Assembly (NCBI GenBank): GCA_013399875.1
Contig: VXAZ01007995.1
Coordinates: 2,645,486-2,709,485, forward strand
Origin: Gymnorhina tibicen
Taxonomy: Eukaryota; Chordata; Aves; Passeriformes; Artamidae
DNA length: 64,000 nucleotides
Direction of reading: 5' to 3'
A program made the translations under genes and the position numbers. A model generated the notes under the pieces. The model was not told where the DNA came from and did no database searches. It was given only the letters and a program-made list of their open reading frames with translations. Below, one piece after another: positions 50,041-61,918 of the stretch (position 1 is its first letter; the number at the start of each line of letters is the position of its first letter).

Positions 50041-52887
50041 TTTTGCCACATCATTATTAGTCTTCGTATTTTCCTGATGATTCTATAACATATGACAATA
50101 AGTTGGTTATGGAAGGGAGATCTTAAAGGTGTGCAGTTCCCCCGATTTTTTCCCCTGGAGCATTCCTCATTATTGATACATTCATACAGTTAAGATTTAC
50201 ATCATTGATTAGTGTGATTTAGAGTGTTATGGCTTCACATTCTTTCAGCCTTTCTAGCAAAGCAAGCAATTTAAAGTCATCGCATGTGATACAAGATTTC
50301 AAAGCAGTAATTCAGCTGTAGCGCTGCGTTTGATCCAGTGTTTACTGCTCTAACAACTGGCAGTTTATAAACTGAGAGATTAAAATGATGAGAGATTTAG
50401 AAACTCATATAAACCCTAATGAAGAAGTAGTGTGTGAATGCCTGTGATCGTTTTGTGCAGTTTTTTTCAGCATGCTCAGGTATTTGGGGGTGTTCACTGA
50501 TGTGTGCCCAGCCCATGAAGCGTAGATCAGTTATCCAGGGAGAGTTCAGAGTTGGAGCGTTTGTTCACGTCTGTCTCCCAGATAATTTTATGCAATCTGA
50601 GTATCTGCCTATCTGCAGAACATCTCTGCTCAAAGTGTGAAAGTGAGCTGCAGTTTTTATTTCCTCCAAGCCTGATAGTTATTTAGATTATCACTGGATG
50701 TCGTATCATGTGGGGCTTAACAGTGCCACAAAACATCACCGTCAGAAACAAGACACTGCAGTGGATGGACTTTAGGTCAGACTATGTCAAGCTGTCTTTA
50801 AATTCCTAACCATGTCCATGCTGTTCAGGAACTGGATTGGATCTTTTTGATTCTGCCACTGGACACAGATTTTTCACAGCCCCAAATTTTCACAGTAGAA
50901 GTTTTTAAAGTTTGTCTCAGCTGGAGCTATTCCCTGGTGTATTAGATATTATATTACCGCTGTTCCCAGAGAACTAAAATTTCCCCAGGTCCTTCCATAC
51001 AGCCTATCCGTAACATACCTGTTGACATGAAAACAGAAGTTTAAAAAAATGTAATTCATAAGAACAGTCTAATTATTTGTGACATTTCATCCATCATGTC
51101 CTAAGCTTCTCCAGAGGAAAGTAGTAACATTTCGTCTCCTTGACAGCAAACAACACACTGACGAACTGAAAAATGTTCTGCTGTATTTCAAACTGTAGTA
51201 AACTGAGTAAAGAGCAAGTGCAAAATAAATAGCAAGAGTAAAGAGCAGGAACCCACATAAGTAGGGGGCAGAAGCTTGGCGAGCTTTCTAAAATATTTCT
51301 CTTGGGTTAAAATACAAAACAATCCTTCAAAAATAACCAGAACATTTCAAGGTAAGCTATAACCGTGCTGTTGAGCCCAATCTGCACTGACTTTTGTGAC
51401 CACTCCTGGGAGGAGGTGCATTGGGCAGGCGTGGCAGCACAGTGCTGTTCATGGAGACCTGCAGCCCCTGAGGGCAGACAGCTTCACGAAGGTTTTTGGG
51501 ATATCCCCCAACCCCCCACCTCCAGCATTTCAGGACTGCAAAAGGTGGGCTTCTATTATCTAAAGGAGAGAGAAGCAGAGCAAGTCTAGGAAGCCTGACC
51601 TCCTAATTATTTCATTTTGAAGATGATGCCTGAGCTCTCGAAGCATTGCTGTTAGGTCATACCCAAATTGACTTTGCCTCTGAAGGCTCTCTCTGGGACA
51701 TGCCAAGTTCCCCACACTGGGTTTCTCTCTCTCTCCCCCATTAGGCTTCGATCAAGTTTTGGTGGCCATCTGTTCTGGGACAACCCATCTCTTTCTTCGT
51801 GGCTCTTGTAGTCTTGCTTGCACATCTAGAGGTGTCTGCTCCAGAACCTGCAGGTCTCTCCTGCCTCAGCAAAAAGAGAATCTCTGCCAGTAACCCAGAT
51901 TCCTACACCTTTGGATATTTAACTCGTACTATTTTCCTGGGAACTCAGATCTTGCATCTGTGAAACACGCAGGTTCCACCCACTGATGGAGTGGGAAGGT
52001 CATCTGTGCTGCCACATCCAGCTCCTTATTGGTATTCTCTTGGCAGATCTCATGTTCTTTATCATTTAAACAAAGAAATGTGAAACATCCCAAAGTAGGA
52101 TATCAATCAAATCTTCCATTTGAGAAGTCTAATGATGAATAATAATGAGTTGGAGAATTCTGAAGTAGTTTGGGTGTTCTTTCTGTTTTGATCTTTTATT
52201 TTAGAAGAAATCCTTACATGCAGAAGCTCCAGTACAGTACTTCTCCTTTTAACTCTGAAAGGCTGAGATTGTTCTTTAAGGAAAAGACAAGTTTATGCAG
52301 CTGTTCCTAGTCTTTCACAGGGTGAAGGCCCTTTCATTTCCATTCTTTTTCTTCTTTTTCCTTTTCTGCTGTGCACACACAGACACGCGAAAACTCAGGA
52401 GTACATTGTGAGCTGAGCTGTATTTTCTGTTTATTGCCACCAGGTTAATAACAGTAATGGTGCGAGGAGAAAATGAAGTGTTATGTAAAATCCTGCATTG
52501 CAGATTTTGGTGCTGATGCAAAGAGCTCAATAAAGTGTAACACTTTAATCATGGAGATAAAAATCACACAACAGCTTCACAGTCTTCCAAGATGCAGAGC
52601 CTTAAGACAAAATAGAAGCAGGAGAGAAAGAGAAACTGACAATATTATTGAGTCCCAGAAAACTTAGGCAAAAAAAAGAGACCACTTTCTTTCCTTTTGA
52701 TGCTTTGATTCAGTCTTTGTATTCATAAGATAAAAACTAGAAAAATGTGTGCACGATAATTTCCTGGTATTAGAGAGTAAAATGCCACAGCTTTATACAC
52801 AACCTGGTGTCATTTACTGGAACCTGGAGAGCCCTTGAAAACGAAGCAAAAAACACCCTCACCATGGAGAACAAAACCTATCAACCA

Positions 52888-52920
52888 GAAAAGAAAAAAA
52901 AAGAAAAAAAGAAAGAAAAA
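52888..52920 (+). repeat. A/G-rich (GAAA)n low-complexity tract
   Basis: A pure purine run of aaaag/gaaa units, about 33 bp. Confidence 0.85.
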
Positions 52921-53910
52921 GCCAACACCCAGAACATGGTATGATGACATGTATTGGTTTTTCCAGGTAGGTGAGCAGCCCAGCACAGTTTTAGCTATGG
53001 TGGTTTGAGTACAGATTCACCCTGTTGGCACAGAAGAGGAATTCGGTTTGTATGGTGCTTTGCTTCTCTTCACTCTTACTGTCCTTTATGTCTCTGCTTC
53101 TCAGCTGCAGATTAAGATTGTAATGTCAAATTACTGCACATAAAAGCTGTACGTTGTTGGCTTGTGGGGTTATTTTGGGGAGGGTGGAGGAAAAGGAAAA
53201 GTTATGTGAAGAAAATCTCTTCTGTACAGGGAAATTTGCGTATGTAAAGACATGAAGTACTCCGTTAAAAAAGTTGGGACAGTGCTAAGGCTGGACCACT
53301 TTCCATGAGGGACCTGACTGCAGTTGTTTGCTGAGTTTATTCTTTGAATAATATTTCTAAAAGTCCTTGTTCCCACAAACTGGTTATTGAAAAAAATACA
53401 AGAATATTTTTTGTTGCCACAAACACAAAAAAATTTGGAAATGCCTAGTTTAAATAAAAGTGCTTCAGGTGACTCAGAGAAGTGTCACATAGATCCAGTG
53501 GCCACCCAGCCACCCCAGAAGATGGTTCTTCACAGCAGAGAAGCTATTCCAGGGAAGTTATGTATTCAGCATGAGATGTAATTCTGCTTTAGTTGGTGCC
53601 TTGGCCCTTTGGGATCTTGGAGCTGCCATACCTTGGAGGAGCAAAGCATCTGGCTGAGCCCTGTCCAGTCCTCAGCAGGACGAGCAGGAGGAAGGGGTCA
53701 GTACTGTAGCTTTGTTCTGTCCCAAAGCTCACATGTCTGCAGCCAGTTAGTTCTGCCTGTTTCAATCTATTACACAGCTCTGCCCTTGGGTAAGATTCAA
53801 GGGCATGCTGATTCTTGCTGGGGCTTGAAGGTAACCCTGAAGGTTTAATGTTTTCACCAGCTGTGATAACCATGTGCCGAAGTTTGGGACCACTGATTGA
53901 AAAACTCCTA

Positions 53911-53932
53911 CAGAGGCAGAGGCAGAGGCAGG
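53911..53932 (+). repeat. (CAGAGG)3 short tandem repeat
   Basis: Three cagagg units plus a partial one. Not associated with any recognised gene. Confidence 0.8.
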
Positions 53933-54654
53933 AGTCTGTATTAGTGGCCTTTGGTATCTGAAAACTCTGTCATTGCTGCTCACCTATGATATGCCCATCA
54001 TAAAGAGTGCCTGATTACATGGCTGGCTTAAGCCAGAGAACATGAAAGCTGACATTTCATATTACTTTATATCCTCTTGTCCAGCTGAGATCACTTGTGT
54101 GGAATTAACAGATGTCAGATTTGGATGTTGTGGGCATGGATGCCACAAGAAATGTGTGAATAAACCAACCCTTGCGTAGTATTGTTGGAACAGGTCGTGG
54201 TAGGAAATGGCAAAGAAAAGGAATGTTTCATTGGATCCTGTAATATTTTCAGGAGAACTCAGGGATGAGTCAAGCTGATATCACTCGGAGGCTAAAATCT
54301 TATCCTAAGGGTTACCTGAAGTAAAAGCCTCCTGCTTTTTTTTCTGTGATAAGTCTGTGTCCATGAACAGCATCTGTCTCCCCACAGTGTATTAAAACAT
54401 TCATTACAGCAGCTGTAGTAATGGCATAGTGATCTCAGCACTAACTTAAAGGTCTACTTCATATTTGGGGTAAAGGATGCTGGACCACAGGGATGGACAC
54501 AGCTGTAGAGAGGCCAGTTTGGGAAAGGAGGCATTGCTCCTCTATTTCTTGTGCAGACTCCTCAGACTATTTTGAATATTGCCACAGTCAGTGCTCCAGA
54601 TACAACCAGATACTCCCAGATGCTCCTGACTTTTTGCGGAGAACACCGAGACAC

Positions 54655-54692
54655 TTAATATGTTAATATTCTTAATATGTTCTTAATATGTT
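54655..54692 (+). repeat. TTAATATG-type short tandem repeat
   Basis: Four imperfect TTAATATG(TTC) units within 38 bp. Confidence 0.75.
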
Positions 54693-55160
54693 GTGATGTC
54701 TGTCCTGCTGGCTCAGTTAAAATATTTTTAATCTCGGGATAAGGCTTAAATTCAGAATCAATTGCTTTAACATGTGCCATTCTCTTGTATTTTTATGTAT
54801 TTAATGCTTTTAAGTTGGGACCTGCTGGAAAATCTGGCAGCATTTGTTGCTGAAACAATGGATTCTTGAGCAGTTTGTAAGAGTAACAGAAAGTGAAACT
54901 CTCCAAAGACAGAGGGGCCAATGAGATGATGGGTGAACATCAGAATACATGTCCCAGCAGGAATGTGATTGGGATAGCTTCTGGTCCTGGGAGTTGAGAA
55001 ACACTGTTTGCAACTTTAAAAAGAATGAGTCAGTAATTTCCTAGTGCTGGGTATGGAGAGATAGCGCTTTTGCCTCCCAGCCATTCAGATTTTGTGTCTG
55101 TGCCTTTTCCAAACTGTTATTTATTTCCTCTGCTTTTAAAATTGGGTTTGGTTTTTCTGT

Positions 55161-55210
55161 GGGGTTTCTTTGGGGGAGGGAGGTTTTGGTGGAGGGGGAG
55201 CTTATTGGGG
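55161..55210 (+). other. G-run cluster, potential G-quadruplex
   Basis: G runs at 55161-55164, 55172-55176, 55178-55180, 55194-55198 and 55207-55210, with T/A loops. Five runs of three or more within 50 bp meet the usual sequence rule if long loops are allowed. It is flanked by a T run from about 55211. On the intron sense strand this would also be G-rich in RNA. Confidence 0.4.
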
Positions 55211-57036
55211 TTTTTTTTTTTTGGTGTGCAGGTGGGGTTTTGTGTATGCATTTCACTCGATATAAGACACAAGAAACTGTTAAAAGCAGTCAAAATCAGA
55301 CCCTACAAAGGGCTGGTTGGATCTGTGGTTAACCCTTGTTTTAAAAAACATGAGGTTAGCTTTTTGCCTGTGTGTCCTTTTAACACCATGGATCAGCTCT
55401 ATGTTAGAAAAAGCCAGAGAGGAGAAATCCAGCCCAGAACTGAATGAGCTGCTACTACACCTTTCCATGGACTAAGATGGCATTATCTGAGCATGTTGCT
55501 TGCCCTTGTACTTGTTTGATAGACTCCCTGCTTAAAATTACTACTTATTTTCCTGGGCAGGAAGTAAACAAGAAAAAAGAAAAGAAAAAAAAAATGAAAG
55601 GAAGGTAATTGGTAGCAAGCTTTAAGGGTCATCACAGTATTTGCCTCCACTTTGATATTTTACAATGGCTTTAAAGCTGTGCAATTATGGACTTGTTTTA
55701 AGTCTTCTAATTTTCTCTTACAAGCAGACCACCTCATATTTTAAACATCTGCGGTAGTTCCGGCAGTGAAACCGGGGCTATTGTAGCACTGAAATCTCTA
55801 AAATTGCAGTGATTTTCGGTTGGACAGTGATCCACTGTACATCTGGAAATGTAGGTGGACACTCAGGGAGCTGTACTTGGCATAATTTCCTCCTTGGGAA
55901 CAGGACACAATGGGATCACAGCTTCTCCTGGTCCCAGCTGTTGAGCAAATCCATGTCAGGCCTAGTAGCCAGTGCTCTTTTCCCCTCGATCAGCTGGTCT
56001 TTGGTCTTTGCTGAGTTGAACATTGTTCACTAAATGAATAGCTCTCAGAATGCAAAGTTCACCTGTTATCCTTCCATTTAGGAAAATTGAGAGTTTTTAA
56101 TCTTTTGTGCTCTGCATTCAAGAGATGAGAGAGAGAGAAAAAAAATAGCTAAATGCCTCCATTTAAATGTAAATTTTGACTTTTTAAGTCTGACAAAGTA
56201 GGGTGTTTGTTTTTATAAACAATATATATATATTTAAAAATAAAAGCCATGGAATTGAAAGAACAAAACCCCGCTCTTGTTGATATTTTCCCCACATAGC
56301 AATTTTTGCTCTCATCATGTCACATATTTTTTTTTTGTTGTTTCTTTTTGCTTTAAAACTAATTTTGCTATGAGAACTAGAACAGAAGATCATTAGGAGG
56401 AAATACTCTGGCACTGGCTTGTGCAGAGAAAACATGCCATCTGCCTAATGTGCTTCATCTTGTGTCAGTCTAAGATGCGTTGTTTGGGCTTAACATGCCA
56501 GTCACCAGCCTAGAAAGAGTGCAGGCAGCAGCTCTGCCACATATCCCAGCCAGGGCTCCAAATCCTTCCTGCTTTTCAGGGACTACACTCCCTAAGATAT
56601 AGGCCACAACATTCTGAGCAGAAGGTGAATCACCTACCTCGAGGGTCCAAGGGGCATTTGTGCAAGGTGCAGGAGTAGTTTGGGATATATTTTTCAGCCC
56701 TCATCATGTCACAGTCTAAGAGGCAAAAGCAAAGACCCAGCCTCAAAGTGGGTTTTTTGGGGGGGTCTGGCTGGTGCACCATCACTGGCCAGGTTCAGGT
56801 ATGGGACCACCTTCCTTAGCAGATGTTTGCTCTTCCAGTCACACCAGCATTTTCTGATAGATGGATGGTGCATGTCCCAGCTGGGTGGATGTAGCTGCTT
56901 GTATTTTGTTACACAGTGTGTAATAAAGACTTTAGTTTATTTTTTTTATTAAGAAAAGACGTTGGCAGACAGCTTTAAATGTCTGCCTAAGGACAAAAAG
57001 AACTGAGTTTTGTCGATAGCTGGGGCTTTTTTCCTT

Positions 57037-57051
57037 AATAAATAAATAAAT
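57037..57051 (+). repeat. (AAAT)n microsatellite
   Basis: Tandem AAAT (TAAA) units, about 15 bp. Confidence 0.75.
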
Positions 57052-58227
57052 GGAAAGATTTTTATGTTGATAATAAAAATAACTAATGCAGATCTTCTTC
57101 TACTAGTGCCTGGAGACATGGACAGATGTGGGATTTTGAAGGGATAAAGAATTGAAATCTGTTGGCAGGTAGTTGCTATAAAAATGCCTATCCTTCCTGC
57201 TTCTTATTACAGACCAATATTCAGCAAATGAAAAGTCTCTGAGAAAGTTAATGATGACAGGATCAGGTTCCAATCATCAGAGATAGCAGCAACCTCCTTC
57301 CTTCAGAGAAATCCAAAGTTAAAGTAGAGCTCCGGACTTTCTCCAACTCACAGTGTGGTGTGTGGGAGTCTGGAGGGGAGGAAACTGTCAGGGAAACTAT
57401 GGAAAAACACAGCAAGTTCACCAAAAGTTTGCTTTGCCCATGAGTTGTCTGCCAAAGTTTTGTGCAAGACTTTGACTGTGCTGCTGTTGTGTGGAGCTGG
57501 TTTCTGCTTGCTGTGTGGTCTGTGGTTGGAATAAGAGGATAAGCCTTGTTTTCTCACTTTTATCCTCCCCATTCTTTCCCCATCCCACTGCTGTCAGGAT
57601 TATCATAGTAACGTGTTAGAGAACTGGCCACTCACTCCAGGGTTTGGCCACTCAACCCAAAAACCATCAGTGATGACGCAACGTTTAGGAGACCAAAGAT
57701 GAAATGTTGATCTGATGTATTTACAGTTCACAGCAAATTCCTTTGTAGTCCATTGCAGACAGCTGTAGCAGATACAGAGGAGAAGGATGAAAACAAGTTT
57801 AAAATATTTGTACTTAAACATGCATTTCTACACACAGACATCCTTATAAATGTGTATATAGACACATGGAAGAAAAAGCATGCAGAAACTGCCCAAATCT
57901 CTAAGTCAGCCATTGGTCATGTGGGTCAGCTGCTGCTGTTAAGGTGGGAAATATCCTTCTGAGTCTACCATACTTTTGTTTAGTAATGCCCTGGTGGGTC
58001 CTCTTGAGATTGTCACTTATTTCTTACAGCGCTGTGCTGAATCTTGAGTTCCTGATCTTCCGCGAGAACTGAATATTCTTTCTGTTGGAAATAGTAAAAA
58101 AAAGTGGTCCCCAGGATGTGCTTGCAAGGGAGACATTGTCTTTGAGGTGTTGTGACTCTAAATGCAGGCACAGTTTCCTGTCCTGCTGTTTGGTCTGACA
58201 GGAAGAGCACAAGGTGGCATCACCTGC

Positions 58228-58828
58228 ACCAATACCCCAGAATGGTTTGGGTTGAAATGGACCTTAAAGATCATCTCATTCCCATACTCTGCCATGGGCA
58301 GGGACACCTTCCACTGGGGCTGCTCAGGGCCCCATTCAACCTGGCCTTGAACACTCCCAGGGAGGGACAGCCACAACTTCTCAGGGCAACCTGTGCCAGG
58401 GCCTCATCACCGCCACAGTAAAGAATTTTTTCCTAATGTCTAATCAGAACCTGCCCTCTTTAAGTTTGAGCCATTCCCCATTGTCCTTGCACTACATATC
58501 CTTGTGAAAAGTCCCTCTCCAGCTTTCGTGTCACCCTAGTGAGGTACTGGAAGGCTATAAGGCCTTCCTAGAGCCTTCCCTTCTCCAGGCTGAGAAACCC
58601 CAGCTCTCTCAGCCTCTCTTCACAGGAGAGGTGCTACATCCCTCTGAGCATCTTCATCATCTCCTCTGGATTTGCTGCAGCAGTTCTGTGTCACTTTTAT
58701 GTTGGGGGGCCCAGAACTGGACAGAGCACTCCACGTGGAGTCTCAAGAGCAGGGTAGAGGGGAAGAATCACCTCTCTTGACTGCTGGCCACGCTGCTTTT
58801 GGTGCAGCCCAGGATACCTACTGGCCGA
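58228..58828 (-). mobile_element. CR1 LINE, 5'-truncated, antisense (about 600 bp)
   Basis: The + strand reads as the reverse complement of a CR1 3' end almost without a break: 'agaatggtttgggttg', 'accttaaagatcatct', 'ccatgggcagggacacctt', 'cctggccttgaacactcccaggga', 'acagtaaagaattttttcctaatgtctaatc', 'aaaagtccctctccagcttt', 'gaggtactggaaggctataagg', 'ttctccaggctgag', 'gagaggtgctacatccctctgagcatcttc', 'tatgttggggggcccagaactgga', 'agaatcacctctcttga', 'gtgcagcccaggatac'. It contains the 3' UTR and the C-terminal end of ORF2 with small indels. This is the classic chicken-type (A-D-like) CR1 wording, distinct from the copy at 29.8 kb. The terminal octamer array is reduced to about one unit. The frames crossing it (58152-58421, 58672-58926) are repeat-derived. 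Confidence 0.95.
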
Positions 58829-60639
58829 GTATGAGTAGGGGAATATTGGAGAAAAAAGTTTCAGATACAACTGATGCTGATAAAATGCCCTGCAAAAGGC
58901 ATGATATGTTGTGCTTTCAGCTGTAACGGCAGACCCTTCCAAAATGCCCATTACATTGCAGCTTTTATAGCACTGTGCAGGCAATAAATACTGCTAGATG
59001 TAAAGCTCAGAGAAAACAGCCCACAGTTTGGTACAAAATGTTGTGCTGAGCTGTCTCTGAGTAGGACAAACCCAAGAAAACCTGTTCTTCCCAATTGTGG
59101 ATGAATCATGGGTCAGCAAGACAATACCAGGGTCAGTTCTGTTTTGTATTTGCATGCTGTCCCTCCCCTCAGCATTTATGTCTGCTGTATAGTCCCTAAT
59201 CTGTTTTGGTGTCCTTGTGTTCCTGTTTATCAGCTTTCACTTTTATCTCTGGCTTGGGTGTGCTTGCTGCTTGCTCTGGGTACGAGGAAGGAAAAGAACG
59301 GCTCAACTTGCAAAGGAACAGAATAAAACTAATGACCATGGACAGCTTCTGCCTGCAGCCAGGCTGTGCCAGGAGGCTGAACAGGAAGAGTTGGTTTGGT
59401 TTTGAGCTGTCAGTCCCTGGTAGAGCATGTGCACAATGTCCATCCACAGCCTTCCTGTCTTCTCAGGCAAGCGGGTGGCCACCTAACCTTTGAATGACAC
59501 ATTTATTGTTGTTTCCTTCCACCTGACTGAGCAGGTTTGCAGTTTCCATCCTGGTGTGGTTTTTTGTTTCTTACTCTGTGCAGATCTAGGTAAAATGAAA
59601 GCAACCCTTACAGGTCCTCTAATAGGTCCAACTAATCAAACTTTCTGGTTATGCTCTGAGTAGGTGGGAAAAGACACCCAGGGGCTTGTTTAAAATATTT
59701 TGCATCTGTAAAACGAGCCTTTACCTTTGATGTCCTGCTTGTGGTCCTCATTGTTTTAGGTCTTGTTGAGCTGAAAGCTTTACATAGAGCAGGCCCTACC
59801 TTAGAGTAATTTGTCTCATCTCTTTTTAGAGAAGACAGTTTAAGCTGTAGAAATACACATACTTTTCGCCACCAATCAACACCTTATGTTTTTAGGAACT
59901 ACAGAAGTCTCATTCTGCTGCATAAATTAAGGTGTAATTGGAAAATAAGACTGGTGATGCTGTATCAAACCCAAGGTCTGCGGCTCAGAATCTTATTGCA
60001 GATGCTAAGGGATAGACTAAGAAGAGAGCAGGGCTTCTGATAATGTGTAATTTGGGGATTTTCTGTTCGAGAAGTTGCGTTCACTGCTTTGAGTGTAGTA
60101 ACATAATTTTTCTTTGAATTTATCTAATTGTTCTTTGTGTTCACCTGTGTTTTGGCCAAAATCTGGTGGCAGAGAGTTCTGCAGTATAAGCTAATTTAAA
60201 AACCACTTCATTTTGTTTGCCTTTGGTCTTCTGCCTGATGACTTTATATTCTGCTAGCTGCTACTTATTTAGTAAGGAATAGCGAATAATGATATATATT
60301 ATTTGAGAGAGTACAGAAACTGGTAGTTAAGGAATTTGATTTGACTACACACGGTTTGTTCAACTGCAAGAGTTCCTAGGAAATTAGGGGACAGGGAGCC
60401 ATAACTCCTAGCCATTGCTTTTAGTCTACCACTCTTTGCCTTTGTAATTAGAGGAGAGGCAGGCAATGTCTTTGGGCCTTATTTATGTACTTGTAAAGCC
60501 TGTGTTCCTTGGTCCGAGGGCTCTGCAGAGGTATAATTAAAAGTTAGTGGTAAAGCACAAAGCTATTAATACTGCTATGAAGTGAATAGTTGAACAGGAA
60601 TTCTTGACCTTAATATAGTTGCAGGCATATAAGCAGCAA

Positions 60640-60720
60640 TTAATGATGCCTGAAGACATTAAATGACTTGTGTTTTGTCACAGAGCAAGAAAGTGGCTGT
60701 CCAAGGAACAGCACCAAGGC
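60640..60720 (+). repeat. MIR-like SINE remnant
   Basis: 'gaagacattaaatgacttgtgttttgtcacagagcaagaaagtggctg' corresponds well to the MIR 'gaggttaagtgacttgcccaaggtcacacagcaagtcagtggcag' box, followed by 'gaacagcacc'. Confidence 0.6.
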
Positions 60721-61796
60721 ATGCTAAAACCTTCAGTACAGCTACTGGGAGCACTGAGAGAGCCTTCAGAACCAGACCAGAGCTAAATATAATTATCCAC
60801 TGAAAACATGGTCATTTAGATATTTCTGTTTCATAACCTAATTTTCTTGCTTTAATTTTAAGAGAATAAGTAACAGTTACTGCCTCAACTTCTCTCTGCC
60901 TTTCCTTTACTCTCCTTTTCCCTCTTGCCTTCTTTTATTCGTTCATTCTCTTTTATAATAGGATTTCTTCCCTCTTCTAAAAAGCTGTCGATTCTTTTGC
61001 CACAAATCTCCTCTGTCTTTTCTGAAGAGCTCTCTTTCTGTAGAGCCGGTGCTGTTCAGTAGCAGAGAAGTGAGCAAGGTAGGATTTCTAAAGCTTGTTC
61101 TGTGGGTCGTCTGGTGGGGACACATAAGAGGTGGTTGAGATGGGCAGAGCCGAGTGAGATCAGCAAAGCTTGGGGTGAGGTAACGCCCCAAGACCCTGCT
61201 CAGTCCCACTGTTTTCCTCTAACAATTCAGGCAAGGAAAGATTTCAGAACTCGTGAAGGTCAAAAAACAACGGTGCTGAGGGTACATGCGTGTTTGCTTC
61301 TATATGAGGGACAGAGAAAGGAGGAGACAGAACAGGGACTGTCCTTCTTCAGACTCACACGTCTAGTTTTGTCTTGAGGTCAGACCTTAAATCCATAAGA
61401 GTGTATTTTCTGGTTCATAATCATTTAGAGTAAAAATTATACAAGAATTGTCCATGCAGCTGAGCCAAAAGTCTCGTCTAAACTTGATCTGGGTCTTAAC
61501 ATTGTCTCTTTGGCACCTCTCTAATTTAATATGCATTTGAACAGAAGTGGCTTCTTGATAGAGCCTTTCACCTCCAGGTCACCCTTTCAAATCCAATTCA
61601 GGCCTGTCGTGACCAAATGTTGCTGCCATCTGATGGCTCTTCTGTGTCCTGTGTGAATTGCTGGCTTCAGTCCAGGGGCTTGTGGACAGGTGCCTGAATT
61701 GCAGAAACTGCCAGAGCTGACACTAACTGGATGTCTCTGCAGAGGGGTCAAAGAGTGAATCAGCCCAGCAGATGAATTAACACTTAACTGGTACGC

Positions 61797-61918
61797 ACTG
61801 TGATGCTTTGTATCTTCAAAGTGCTTTAGAAACGTCAGCCAATCCTCAGGAGGTGTTGTTATCTGCACTGGCAGGTGAGAGGAGCAAGCAGATAACGAGC
61901 CAGGATCAGAATATGCAT
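61797..61918 (+). repeat. MIR-like SINE remnant
   Basis: 'ttcaaagtgctttagaaacgtcagccaatcctcaggaggtgttgttatctgcac' matches the MIR/CORE-SINE stretch 'caaagtgctttacaaacattaactaatcctcacaa...gaggtaggtattattatc', then 'agagga...gcaagcagataacgagccaggatcagaa' matches its 3' continuation. It lies inside the longest open frame of the window (61587-62126, minus), which argues against that frame being a gene. Confidence 0.6.

Larger units (their letters stand above)
48173..58229. other. Unique intronic sequence, no gene seen
   Basis: Only simple repeats, a possible further MIR scrap near 48855-48905 ('gcatgaccttggggaggttg') and the G-run cluster stand out. The block around 49.8-50.4 kb is complex, AT-rich and repeat-free, but has nothing decisive. 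No exon or RNA gene recognised. Confidence 0.55.
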
